This document shows, one piece after another, positions 35,897 to 46,520 of a stretch of 64,000 nucleotides of DNA. Every line of letters begins with the position of its first letter. The first letter of the stretch is position 1. A model generated the notes under the pieces. The model did not search any database. It was not told where the DNA came from and was given only the letters and a program-made list of their open reading frames with translations. Position numbers and translations under genes: made by a program. Source of the stretch: Cinnamomum chago (lineage: Eukaryota; Streptophyta; Magnoliopsida; Laurales; Lauraceae); the NCBI GenBank assembly GCA_038049695.1, contig CP142452.1, positions 32,972,501 to 33,036,500 on the forward strand, written 5' to 3'.

Positions 35897-38271
35897 ATGG
35901 GGATCTTTAGCCACTGGTTAGAGGGTCCTGCAGCCCTGGAGGGTTTTAGGGGAGCGTACAAGATCCTGGTTGACGTCCTGGTAAAGCCCGACGACCACCG
36001 AGGCCTTTACGATGGTGTCACAAGATTTAGAGATTGGATGCCCTTCCCTCTGTTGTCGGTATGCGAGGGTGGGGTTAGGTTCCCTATCCACCCGCTTCTC
36101 CGGTCCTGTCTTAGCTCATGGCAGATCTGCCCTTATCAGTTGATGCCAAACGGGTTTAAGATCATAATGGGCGTGGCGGAGCTGAATTGGATCCTCGACA
36201 TCAGCCTTGGTGTACATGACATAGAGGATGTCTATGACATCTGCAAGGCCGCGGGGGGCGAGGACTCCTATTATCTCCTGGTGAAGGCCAAGCGTCGGCC
36301 CTTGGTGAACGCCCTGGAAGACACGAGCAAATATGCCGGGGATGACCGGATACTGGTCTCGAGGAACTGGGAGTTCGGGGGGACCGAGATCGAAGAGGGG
36401 CGGAGAATCTAGGTCCCACGGAAACCTGGGACCCCTCCTAGTAAACACCTGTCTTTCTGGGCTTATTTGTGTTGTTTTTGTCCATTGTTATGCCGAGCTG
36501 ACGCCCTCTGTTTTCTGCGCAGGTGTTCAGCGAAGGAGGAGAGAGGCCGACTTCGATCACTGGAAGAGAAACGACGCGTGGTTAGAGAAGATTTACCGCT
36601 ACCACGGTCATCACGATCGGGCCGCCTTCTCGCTGCTCGGGTATAAGCCGCGGTACCAGTCTTACACCAGGAAGACTGCCGAGATCCCCCTTGAGCCGAT
36701 AGGGGAGATCGCACTCGCCCTCGCCGAGACCAGCGGCCAAACCTCGGAGCCCCAAGGCCCGATCCTTGTTGCTGACAGCCCCCCCTCCCGAGATCAAGAA
36801 GAAGAGGAGATGGACGGACCGCGCCCTCCTTTGAAGAATTTGGGGGTGATGATCCTCGGGGGCCGAGTTTCTCCTGCCCCCAAGCGTGCCTCCAGCGGGC
36901 CAGGCGTTGGTCAAGGCTCTTCAGCCAGCGCCCCTTCCGGTCCCTCAAGCGCAGCAGGGATCTCCTCCTCCTTGAAGGGCAAAAGTGCGAGGGGCCCTTC
37001 GCAGGAGAAGAGGGGGAGGTCGGAAGAGCCCCCTAAGGAAGTGCGGTTGCCCAAGGACCCTCGGCCGCCTAAGGAGACTCGGCCACAGGCAGTGGAGGCC
37101 AAGAAGGAGGCTCCGCCACCTCCGCCGCCAAGGGAGACTCGGCCTCGGGCTGTGGAGGCCGAAAAGGAGGGTGAGGGCCCTCCCGATAAGAGGCCCCGTG
37201 TGGGGGTCGAGGAAGAAAGGATCCAGGAAGCGGACCCGCAGGCCCAGCCTCACAAGCCGATGCCCTGGAGGCCCAATTTCGACCTCAACCCCAACGAGCC
37301 CATGACCGTGGAGGACCGGCTAGGGGCCTGCTGGAGGTCGGTCTCGGCCATTGCCCGGGGATGTGCCCTCCCCGTGGACATGGAGAGGCATAAAAAGGCC
37401 GGGACGATGAGCCTGCTTTACTCGACGATGAAGGTGTCGCTCGAGGTGATTCCCGTTTCTCCTGCCTTTGAACTTCTGTGTCTTGGTTGTCTGATTTGAC
37501 CCCCTTGCTCTTTTTGTCCTTTTACAGAATGTATAGAGGCTCCAAATAATACTGGAGAGGCAGGAGGATACAACCACTAAGGTCATCGAGATGGAGAAAG
37601 AAAAGAAAAAAATGGGGGATGCCCTGGAAGCCAGCGCGGCGGAAATAAAAAAGGCGGAGGAGAAGATCACCGCGCACGCAACGGAACAACAAGCGGCGAA
37701 GGCCAAGATAATAAAGTTACGGGGCGAGAATAAACACTTAAGAGGTGCGGCCAATGATAAGGCGAGGAGGGTGAGCCAACTGGAGGCCGAGCTCGCCAAG
37801 AAGGAAACCCAGTTGGCTGGGAAAGAGGCCGAGCTTGAGGCCTCCAGGAAGGAGCGGGCCGATGTCGAGTCCGCCCTGGGAGCCAAAGTTGCCAAATCTT
37901 ACCAGGAAGGGGTGGACTGAGCATCGGAGGAGTACATGCATCAAATCAAGACCCTGAGCCCAATTTTGTACGAGCTGGGATGCAGGGAAACACTTCGCGA
38001 GTATGGGGTCTCTGAGGATGGCCCCTTATTTACGAATCTTCCCCAATTCTAGTCTGTCATTCCCAGCCCAGGGTCAGAGTCCGACTCCAACCCTCCGGAA
38101 GCCCCTCCCGAAGTCCCAGGCCCTGCTCTTCCACCCCCGGCTCCCGCCGAGGTTGATAAGGCCCAGGCTTCCCCCATGGCTCCTCCGTCCGAGGCTCCTG
38201 GCGCCCCTACTTCATCCGCCCCTCCAGAGCCGAAGAATAAAGATGTGGCGCCCGAGAAGCATAGCAAATAG
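35897..38271 (+). CDS. Tat antisense accessory ORF region (gypsy-type 'transposase' domain, coiled coil)
   Basis: This region runs on +, against gag-pol, downstream of integrase. Extra antisense ORFs are known in Tat elements. The first open stretch starts MGIFSHWLEGP; it contains VRFPIHPLLRSCL and LMPNGFKIIMGVAELNW, recalling the plant 'putative gypsy-type transposase' domain. A middle stretch (about 36530-37500) has DFDHWKRNDAWLEKIY and SLLGYKPRYQSYT, then a long Pro/Lys/Glu-rich linker with KKEAPPPPPPRE. A third stretch (37591-37918) is a strong coiled coil (Lys/Glu/Ala heptads). The last ~80 codons are Pro/Ala/Ser-rich and stop at 38271. Whether the gaps between open stretches are introns or decay cannot be decided here. 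Function is unknown. Confidence 0.6.
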
Positions 38272-38827
38272 GAATCTGTCCTCTTTCCTTTTCTTGATGT
38301 ATTTTTCTTTTTTTCCGAGTGTACAGAGCCTTGTAATCATTTTTCTGATCAATGAAAAACAAATTTCTTTCAACTCTCTAGCTGTCTTTTCATTTTTTTC
38401 TTCTTGCAATGGTGTGTGGATGTTTTAAATATGACCGAAACTTGCAAGTGGCTGAGGCCGGTAAAAAAACTGGACTGTAACCTTCTAGTTTCGGGATACT
38501 GGGTGAAAACGAGCCCCTTTTGTTTTCGAACTTTCCAAGTAACCCAGGTCGGTGAACAAGACTGGGTGATGACAAGGCTCGCTACCTATTGACCGATCCT
38601 TCAAATCGGGCGAGATTGATGAATGTCTGGCCTTATGACTGGGCTTTAACAACGCTTATCCGAGGCAAATGCTTTAAAAGAACTCGTAGTTAGTTTGGAC
38701 CCATAGGTAGGCCGAGCTCTGAGGCTTCAGAGCGCATTTTTTAGATAGCCGATTGTTTTTGTCCCAAGGGGGTTGGCCTGTCATCTGAACTTAACGAGGC
38801 TGCTGCGAGGAATAAAGTCCTAGTCCT
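38272..38827. other. Tat spacer between antisense ORF and tandem array
   Basis: Just after the antisense stop the + strand has a T-rich 3'-UTR-like stretch with TTGTAATC and ATCAATGAAAAAC (38329-38362), a plausible plant polyadenylation context for the antisense transcript. The remainder is non-coding. Confidence 0.35.
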
Positions 38828-39388
38828 ATGGCCGATTCCAAGGAGGCGGGCGTGAGGGCTGGAGCGAGGGCCGGAGCCTTGGGAGCTGGTCTTATGACCG
38901 AGCTCAAGGAGGCTGGTGCGAGGGCCGGAGCCTTGGGAGCTGGTCCTATGACCGAGCTAAAGGAGGCTGGCGCGAGGGTCGGAGCCTTGGGAGCTGGTCC
39001 TATCACCGAGCTCAAGGAGGCTGGCGCGAGGGCCGGAGCCTTGGGAGCTGGTCCTATGACTGAGCTCAAGGAGGCTAGCGCGAGGTCCGGAGCCTTGGGA
39101 GCTGGTCCTATGACCGAGCTCAAGGAGGCTGGCGCGAGGGCCGGAGCCTTGGAGGCTGGTCCTATGACTGAGCTCAAGGAAGCTGGCGCGAGGGCCGGAG
39201 CCTTGGGGGCTGGTCCTATGACCGAGCTCAAGGAGGCTGGCGCGAGGGCCGGAGCCTTGGGGGCTGGTCCTATGACCGAGGTCAAGGAGGCTGACGCGAG
39301 GGCCGGAGCCTTGGGGGTTGGTCCTATGACTGAGCTCAAGGAGGCTGGCGCGAGGGCTGGAGCCTTGCTCATAATTCGAAAGATATAA
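38828..39388. repeat. 54-bp tandem array, ten units, open on both strands
   Basis: About ten units of 54 bp carry the consensus words ATGACCGAGCTCAAGGAGGC and GGAGCCTTGGGAGCTGG. They differ from each other at only a few positions. Because 54 is a multiple of three, both strands stay open: on + an 18-residue repeat like TELKEAGARAGALGAGP, on minus one like APALAPASLSSVIGPAP. The array lies between pol and the antisense ORF, the region in which Tat/Ogre elements are known to carry tandem repeats. It is best read as a non-coding minisatellite, not a protein gene. Confidence 0.9.
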
Positions 39389-39440
39389 GGCACACTTCTT
39401 CCATAAGATCCTTCTTTATTGATTTATCATTTGAGTACAT

Positions 39441-40310
39441 CTAGAAGTAATACTTCTTGAGGTGCGCGGCATTCCATGGTCGTGGCAATTCTTTGTCATC
39501 CATGCTCTCAAGTTTATAGGCCGACCTCCCGGAGACCGAAGCCACCTTGAAGGGACCAATCCAGTTTGGTGCGAGCTTGCCCTCGTTAGGATCTTTGTCT
39601 GCGGGAAGCGCCCTTTTTAAGACTAGTTCCCCAACTGAGAACCTCCTTTCATTAACCCTCTGATTCTATCCTCTGGATAGGTACTGCTTGTAAGAGGCGA
39701 GGCATACGGATGCCGCTTCTCTTCGCTCTTCGGCCAAGTCGAGCTCCCTGGCGAGGTTCACTTCATTCTGCCCCCGGTCGAAGAGATCCGACCTCAAGGT
39801 CGGGAGGCCGACCTCGAGAGGGATTACAACTTCTATTCCGTAGGCCAAGGAGAAAGGAGTTGCCGAAGTGGATCGTCTCGGGGTAGTCCTGTATGCCCAA
39901 AGGACACTCAGTAACTTTTCCATCCACCTGCCCTTAGCCTTATCAAGCCTCTTTTTGAGTCCGTCCAGTACCACCTTGTTTGAGATCTCTGCTTGCCCGT
40001 TGCTCTGTGGGTAGGCCGGAGTTGCATAGAGGTTCCTGATACCGAGCTCCTGGCAGAAGTTTTTAAAGAAGTTTGAATCGAATTGGGTCCCGTTGTTCGA
40101 GACCAGAGCTCGGGGGATTCCGAATCTTGTGACGATGTCCTTCCATACAAAATTCTTTGTGTCGTGCTCGGTGATGGATAATAAGACCTCTGCCTCTATC
40201 CATTTGGTAAAGTAATCAGTGCCCACCATCAACTATCTCTTGTTTCCTGGGTTCGGTGAAGAGGCCCCACGATGTCTAGCCCCTACTGAGCGAAGGGCCA
40301 TGGACTGGAG
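39441..40310 (-). pseudogene. Tat pol: integrase
   Basis: The catalytic core is recognised on minus by VGTDYFTKWIEAE, VSNNGTQFDS, YATPAYPQSNGQAE and a SVLWAYRTTPR-like segment. The C-terminal part ends in LPRPWNAAHLKKYYF with a stop at 39441-39443. Wording is typical of Tat/Retand integrases. The enzyme would insert the cDNA. The copy is broken. Confidence 0.9.
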
Positions 40311-41220
40311 AGAGGACTCAGGTCCTGAGCAGGCTGGTGCAAGGAGTGGGAGAACTTCTGACATTTTTCACATTTTCTGGCGTAGAGCTGGGCATCCTTT
40401 TGCATGTAGGGCCACCAATAGCCCTGGCCGATGGCTCTGTATGCCAGTGACCTTCCTCCGATGTGGCTTCCGCAGATTCCCTCATGAATTTAAAAAGGAA
40501 GTCTTCTACCTTGCTCGGATGAACGTATTGGAGATATGGCCCTGTGTAGGACTTTCTATAGAGCTTCTCATCTGGGGAAAGCCAAAAATGAGCTGCTTTC
40601 ATTCTGACCTTGTGGGCTTCGTTTCTGTCTTCGGGCAATCTATCTTCTTTGAGGAATGCTATGATCGGATCCATCCAGCTCGGGCCGAGATCAACGCACA
40701 GGACTTGCCGAGCTGCAAGGAGCTCTATGCTTGGTTTTTTCAATGTCTCTACATCAACTGTCCTTCTCTTTCCTGCTTCTACGGCTGAGGCCAAATTGGC
40801 TAGGGCGTTTGCGTCGCAATTGGACTCTCTGCCGATTTGCCTAACTTCAGCTCTTTCGAACTGGGAGAGGAGCTGTTGTGTGTGGGCTAGGTAGGCTGCC
40901 ATTCTTTCGTCTCGGGCTTGATAGTCTCCGCTCAGCTGGTTCGTCACCAACTGGGAGTCGCTGAAGACTACTAGCCGATGTGCCCCCAGTATTCTTGCGC
41001 TACCGAGACCCGTAATCAATGCTTCATACTCTGCTTCATTGTTGGAAGCTTTGAAGTCAAGGGTCAGAGCTTGCTCAATGACTAGGCCCTCTGGTGACTG
41101 GAGAACTATTCCGGCGCCGGCCCTTCTGGATGTTCGAAGATCCGTCGACGAAGACCTTCCAGGTTGAATCAAGGAACTTTTTCCAAGATCGGTCTTCTTC
41201 GGTCTCAGTCTCAGCTTCAT
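40311..41220 (-). pseudogene. Tat pol: second, archaeal-type RNase H and linker
   Basis: The domain shows [41 protein letters not shown] and a [12 protein letters not shown]-like segment. These are the acidic-residue blocks of the extra archaeal-like RNase H (aRNH) that Tat elements gained in addition to the ordinary retroviral-type one. It lies between the first RNase H and integrase. Its presence is the best single marker of the Tat lineage here. The copy is broken. Confidence 0.85.
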
Positions 41221-42600
41221 TATTGCCCTTGGAGCCCCCCAGTTCGGTATCGAGCGAGGTCGGTGCCGAACTAGGAGAGGTGAATTCGACGATGAAGTCT
41301 GCTAGGACCTGTGCTTTGATGGCCGTCCTTGGTTGAAATTGGATATCGAATTGCCCTAGTTCGACAGTCCACTTGGAGATTCTGCTGGAAAAATCCGCCT
41401 TCCGAAAAAGGGATTTGAGCGGGTACTCCGTGACAACTACCACCGTGTAACTCTGGAAGTAGTGGGAGAGCTTGCGAGAGGCGTTGACGAGTGCCAGTGC
41501 CAGCTTCTCGAGTGGCAGGTACCTGGTCTCGGCGTCGAACAGGATCTTGCTGGTGTAGTAAATGGGGTGCTGCTGTTTGTCATTTTCTCGAACCAACACC
41601 GAGCTCACTTCATGGTCCGAGACCGCTAGGTAGAGATAGGGAAGATCACCTTGTGAAGGAGTGGACAATAGTGGTGGTGAGGAAAGGTATTCTTTGAGCT
41701 TCTTCAGTGCATGGTCGCACTCGGGGGTCCACTGGAATTTGGAGCTCTTTTTCAAGAGTTGAAAGAAAGGACGACACTTATTCGAAGCCCGGCTGATGAA
41801 GCGGTTGAGGGCGGCAGCCATCCCTGTGAGCCTCTGGACCTGCTCGGCCGAGCTTGGGCTCTGAATCGCCTGGATAGCCACAATCTGCTCTGGATTAGCT
41901 TCAATTCCTCTCCGGGTTACCAGACTTCCTAGGAACTTGCCAGAGCCGACGCCAAATGCACACTTGGAGGCATTTAGTTTGAGCTGGAATTTTCTGAGGG
42001 TGGCGAATGTCTGGCATAAATCTGCTAAATGATCCTGCGACACCTTGGACTTGACTACCATGTCATCGATGTAGACCTCCACTGTTTTCCCGAGCTGGCC
42101 CTGAAACATCTTCGTGACTACCCTCTCGTATGTCGCCCCGGCATTTTTCAACCCAAAGGGCATCACCTTGTAACAGTAAATATCTCGAGGTGTTATAAAT
42201 GCAGTTTTTTCCTCATCGGGACCGTGCATGGGGATTTGGTGGTAACCTCAGTAGGCGTCTAGGAAGCTCATTCTATCATGTCCCGAGGTGGCGTCGATCA
42301 TCTGATCGATCTTTGGGAGGGGGAAACTGTCCTTGGGACAGGCTTTATTGATATCGGTGAAGTCCACGCAGACCCTCCACTTGCCATTCTTCTTCTTGAC
42401 CACTACTGTGTTGGCCAACCTTTGGATAGTGTACTTCGCGGATCGCCCCAGCCTCGAGGAGTTTATCTACCTCTTCGATCACTGCCTCTGTTTGTGGGAC
42501 CCCTGTCCTGTGGGCGTTTTGTACTATGGGTTTGTGTCCGGGATCAACGTTCAGCTCGTGGCACATTACCTCGGGATCGATCCCGGGCATCTCATACAGA
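41221..42600 (-). pseudogene. Tat pol: reverse transcriptase and first RNase H
   Basis: RT blocks on minus include VDKLLEAGAIREVHYP, CYKVMPFGLKNAGATYER, the catalytic VEVYIDDMVVKS and FQLKLNASKCAFGV. RNase H follows with YYTSKILFDAETRYLPLEK and ALALVNASRKLSHYFQ. These are standard Ty3/gypsy signatures. The region is interrupted in this copy. Confidence 0.92.
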
Positions 42601-43360
42601 GTCTAAGCGAAGACATCCTCGTTCAGAAGCAAGAAGTCTAGCAGTTCGGCCTTCTCGTTGTCGGGGAGATGGCTTCCCAATAGGAAATAGCGCTCTGGGT
42701 CATCGGAATCGATTCTGATCTCGATGAGCTCTTCTACACTCTTCTGGCCCGCTGTTCGCCCGACATCCTCGAGTTCGGCCTCAAGCTAGGCCATATGCAC
42801 TTGCTTCGGCTCCGTCTCTCCAGGCACCACGGCCGTCAGGCACTCTCTGGCCATCTGCTAATTTCCCCATACGGTCACTATTTTGACCGCCCCTCCAGCC
42901 TTCTCTAGTGGAAACTTGAGCTTTTGATGAAAGAAGGAAGGTACTGCCTCCATAGCATGCAGCTAAGTTTGCCCCATTATGACATTATAGGGGGATGGCG
43001 CGTCCACCACCAAGAATTCGGCCATCTTCGTGCTGCCCCCTATCCGGACTTCGAGCGAAATCCTTCCCTTGGGATACACCGGCTTGGCGCTGAACCCCAC
43101 CAAAGGGACGCGGGCTTGCTGCAAGTCAGACTCGGTCAAGCCGAGCTGCTTAAAACAGCCAAAATAGAGGATCTCGGATGAGCTCCCTGGATCTACAAGG
43201 ACGTACTTCACAGTATAGTTGTTGAGCCGCAGGTTGAGGATGAGGGCATCGTTGTGGGGGAGCTGGACCCCTTTCAGGTCCTCATCCGAGAACCAGATCT
43301 TGGGCTTTTCCCTCTTAGCTCTCTTTGGAGCATTCTCTAATTCAGCTGACATCACCTGTT
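42601..43360 (-). pseudogene. Tat aspartic protease region
   Basis: The domain carries VLVDPGSSSEILY (D-x-G-S type active-site loop of retroelement proteases) preceded by HNDALILNLRLNNYTV and followed by EFLVVDAPSPYNVIMGQT. It would process the gag-pol polyprotein. It sits between gag and RT as expected for Ty3/gypsy. The copy is broken. Confidence 0.85.
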
Positions 43361-45363
43361 TGCCATGGGCAGCCTTCCTGGCTTTTGACCGAGCTCGAGT
43401 ACTTCCCTCATTTGAAGAGGGAGCCAGGTGAATGACGTTGATGATACCGGCCGGTTCGTCGTTGTCCTGATCTTCGCCGGGTGGGGCGTGCTGCTGGGCT
43501 CGGTTGACCCTTTCTCCCTCCTTGACGTATTTTCAGAGGTGCCCGTCCTTGACGAGCCTCTCGAGGTTGGATTTCAGGGCCATGCAGTCCTCGGTCATGT
43601 GCCTGTGCTGCTTGTGATAAGAACAGTTCTTGCTCCATTCTCGGGTAGATGGATCGCCCTTCATTGGCTGCGGCCATTGGAAGTAGGGTTCCGCCTTGAT
43701 TTTGTTCAGGAGTCTGTAAATGGGCTCCTTAAAGACGACATTGACGGCCTTGTAAGGATCGCCGGCCGGCTTGGGAGGCTGGAACTTTGGCCTCTTGCTG
43801 CCGCCCGAGACGAAAATTGAGTAAGACGCCGAACTGGTGGCCCTCTTCTTATCTGGCCTTTGCTTGGGGAACGTCCCCTCTCTTCCTGAGCTTTGACCCT
43901 TCTGCGAGAGGCCGAACCGCTCCTTGCCATGAGCTTCGTCCTCCTCCTGCTCGATGTACTGATTCACCCTGGCCATCAGTGCCTTCATTGTGGTCACAGG
44001 AGTTCGGACCAGGTCCTTCCGGAGCTCGTTACCTGGGAGTAAGGCCTGCCGGAAGAACATGATAGCGACTTCATCGTTGGCATCGGTGATCTGGCAGTAT
44101 ATCTTCCAGAACCTCCTGGCGAATGCAGTGATACTCTCACTGTCCTTCATTCGGATCGCCATGAGGTTGCCACCTGTCTTTGGGATGACACGGTGTGCCT
44201 GGAACTTCTCGACGAAGGAGCTTCGGAGCTGCCGCCAGTTCGCGACCAACCCGGAAGGGATCGCGCGGAACTATCAGAGTGGGAGGTCGCCTAGGCTTGA
44301 GGAAAAGACCCTGCAATTCAGGTGTCCGACATCCCCCCAGACCGACATCCGCTGAGTGAAATGCAGTAGGTGTGCTTCTGGGTCCGAGGTCCCGTCATAA
44401 AGGACGAACCTCGGGACGTTGAATCTCTCGGGGAGAGTGAAGTCCTTTATCTCCTGTGAGAAGGGGGACATGCCCTGGTCGTCTTCTTCGCAGCGATCCT
44501 CCATCTGGTCTCGGGTGAAACCAATCTCAGCCAGCCGGGCCTGGACCTCTTGTTTGACGTAATGGTCTAGTAGCTCCTTTAGGCCCGTCGTGCTCTCTGG
44601 CCTCGGGGATTCTGACTCGCGGCGCGACCCCCCGAGGTGGCTAGGTAGGTGGCTGCTGCTCAAGCCTTCTTCTTCACGGCGATCTCTCCTTCTACTACTG
44701 AGGACCTATCCCATATCTCGGCTGCCCGGACGGTTCTGCTGTCGCCTGGGAGACGGAACGCGAGACCTCCTCTCATTCGCCTTGAGTCGCTCCTGGAGAT
44801 GATAGATCAAATCTTTTCTTTCTTGGAGGACCTGATTCTGGGCATCAAGCTCTTTAAGTAGGGGGTCGTCATTTCTAGCTCCACGGGTCCGGTGAAAAGA
44901 CTGGTCGTCGTCGTGATGACGAGAGTGGTGGGATTTTGCCCCAACAGGGGTCTTACCCCATCGTCGATGATCTGTCGGAGAGACATTCTGCTGTAGGCCC
45001 CTGGGTAGCTGGTTATCCGGGTGGCGAGGGGCCTCCTGATGGTCGTCACAACGGGGGGGGCGTCAGAGGTTGGGACGAGGAGTCCGACTGGACAACACCT
45101 TCTTCGTACGTGGGACCGGATTTTCCTCAGGATTTTCTTTGGTGGGGGATCCCGGACACCCCCTGCGAGATGAGGGGGACCGCCGCTGGTCCCGGAGGTG
45201 GAAGGAGAGCAGAACGCGCGCCAGCAGGCGATTCTGGAGGTGCTGACTGGAGCGGCTGGGGCTGTGAGAACGGTGGGAATGTGGGTTGTTTTGGAGGAGG
45301 GAAGGACGATGCTCTTCGGGACTTTGACGACCCTTCGCCACCGTATCTGGTTTTCGGAGGCAT
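43361..45363 (-). pseudogene. Tat gag
   Basis: The minus-strand start at 45363 is MPPKTR, followed by a Pro/Ser-rich leader. The capsid-like part shows LPERFNVPRFVLYDGTSDPE, then WRQLRSSFVEKFQAHRV and FWKIYCQITDANDEVAIMFF. A basic nucleocapsid-like end (CSYHKQHRHMTEDC, a Cys/His knuckle-like word) follows near 43580. Gag would package element RNA in cytoplasmic particles. The copy has several interruptions. Confidence 0.85.
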
Positions 45364-45397
45364 GGCTTTTGTAAAGGCTTTGGCAGAGATCCTGTTC

Positions 45398-45412
45398 CCA
45401 CAGACGGTGCCA
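45398..45412 (-). promoter_or_regulatory. Tat primer-binding site
   Basis: On minus TGGCACCGTCTGTGG follows the 5' LTR after two bases. This is the TGGCGCCGTCTGTGG-type primer site common in plant Tat elements. It marks the start of minus-strand DNA synthesis. Confidence 0.75.
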
Positions 45413-45414
45413 GC

Positions 45415-46086
45415 TGTAAGTGCCTAAAAATTACGGACTTAGTTAAGAGAGGGTTACGCTCTTGGTTTGATGATCTGGAGAAGATGAGGGAAAAGGATCG
45501 CGCCTCCGGTGACCTGAAAGATGAAGACAGGAGTCAGAGCCCCTGGCTATAGGCAGCCGAAGGCACTTCGATGCTCAAGTTAGTATGATAACTGAGAAGA
45601 GTAGAGAAGGAGGAGTATGAGAGGGGGATTGGTTGCGTACCTCGTGTGGTTCTCCTTCATGCAATATATATAGATGCGAGCGTCATCATTGGGATGGACC
45701 CAGGGAGAGACGGAAGTCCCATCAGTATGTACTCTTCTCTCCTGAGTGAGGATAGGTAAAAAGGGAATGTCCCATCGGACCATCATCCCATGCCTATGGA
45801 CGTGACCTTGAGATAAGGCATGCCCCTTATCTAGGTCCGGCGCCCACTCTGTTTGTCAGTTCGCCGTCCCCATCACGGCAGCTCATTTATGGCTGAGTGA
45901 CATGGGGACCGAGATCAGGCCTAAGGCCGAGACCGAGGTGGATACCTGTGACGTGGCCAACCGAGATGGGCTCCGCGCTCTCCCGAGATGGTGTTGCCGC
46001 CGAGCTCAGACTATACCGAGATTAAGGTCGTCCGAAATCAAGGAGCGGTCCCACATAGGCCCGCGATTATAAATTGCCCCCACACA
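45415..46086 (-). repeat. Tat 5' LTR
   Basis: 672 bp, about 96-97% identical by eye to 34561-35233. A TATA-like run (TATATATATTGC on minus, about 45661-45674) lies in its middle and is conserved in the partner LTR near 34808-34821. It would serve as the element's own promoter. Confidence 0.95.
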
Positions 46087-46520
46087 GTAACTATTTTACA
46101 AGTTCATTTCCAAAATGTGCTCTTGTTTGTTTACATGAGAGGAAGAGTATGGATCAAATAATGAATAAAGCTAAAGATGAGGGGTTAAAGAATTGAGAGT
46201 GATATTAATTTATTTTTTTTTTTTTTTTGGGGGTGGGGGGTTGTTTATATAAATTCGTAAGTTTACCCTCCCCTCTCCTTATTCCTTTCAAACACCCATT
46301 AAGTAAAACTTTATGTATATCACTTTTACTCTCCTTTATATAAATTCGTAAGTTTACCCTCCTCTCTCCTTATTCCTTTCAAACACCCATTAAGTAAAAC
46401 TTTATGTATATCACTTTTTACTCTCCTTGTACTTTTTTCATCCAAACACTAGTGAAGTAAAAGTTTATGTCACATCACTCAAAGTTTTTTACTCTCCCTA
46501 AAGGGAAGACTTATATCAAT
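46087..46520. repeat. Flanking DNA with a 91-bp tandem duplication
   Basis: After GTAAC (target duplication) there is AT-rich DNA. Then two units of 91 bp (46244-46334 and 46335-46425) start TTTATATAAATTCGTAAG and are nearly identical. A weaker third partial unit follows (AGTAAAAGTTTATGTCACATC, about 46454). No gene. Confidence 0.8.

Larger units (their letters stand above)
34561..46086 (-). mobile_element. Tat-lineage Ty3/gypsy retrotransposon, structurally complete
   Basis: The element is 11.5 kb between two ~0.67-kb LTRs (34561-35233 and 45415-46086), with a perfect GTAAC target duplication at 34556-34560 and 46087-46091. Read on minus the order is LTR, primer site, gag, protease, RT, RNase H, a second (archaeal-type) RNase H, integrase, tandem array, antisense ORF region on the other strand, LTR. 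The second RNase H and the antisense ORF point to the Tat lineage. By eye the LTRs differ at about 3.5% of positions, which is roughly 1-1.5 million years under commonly used plant LTR rates. It is a fossil with about half a dozen or more reading-frame interruptions. It is clearly more GC-rich than its surroundings. Confidence 0.95.

Noticed and set aside
36116-38267. Minus-strand open frames of 60-191 codons across the Tat antisense region
   Set aside because: High GC gives open frames in many phases. The + strand has the domain-like words and the coiled coil, so the minus frames are shadows.
38791-39393. Long open frames (186 and 200 codons) on both strands over the 54-bp array
   Set aside because: Both are consequences of a repeat unit whose length is a multiple of three. 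Composition and repetition argue against a real protein.
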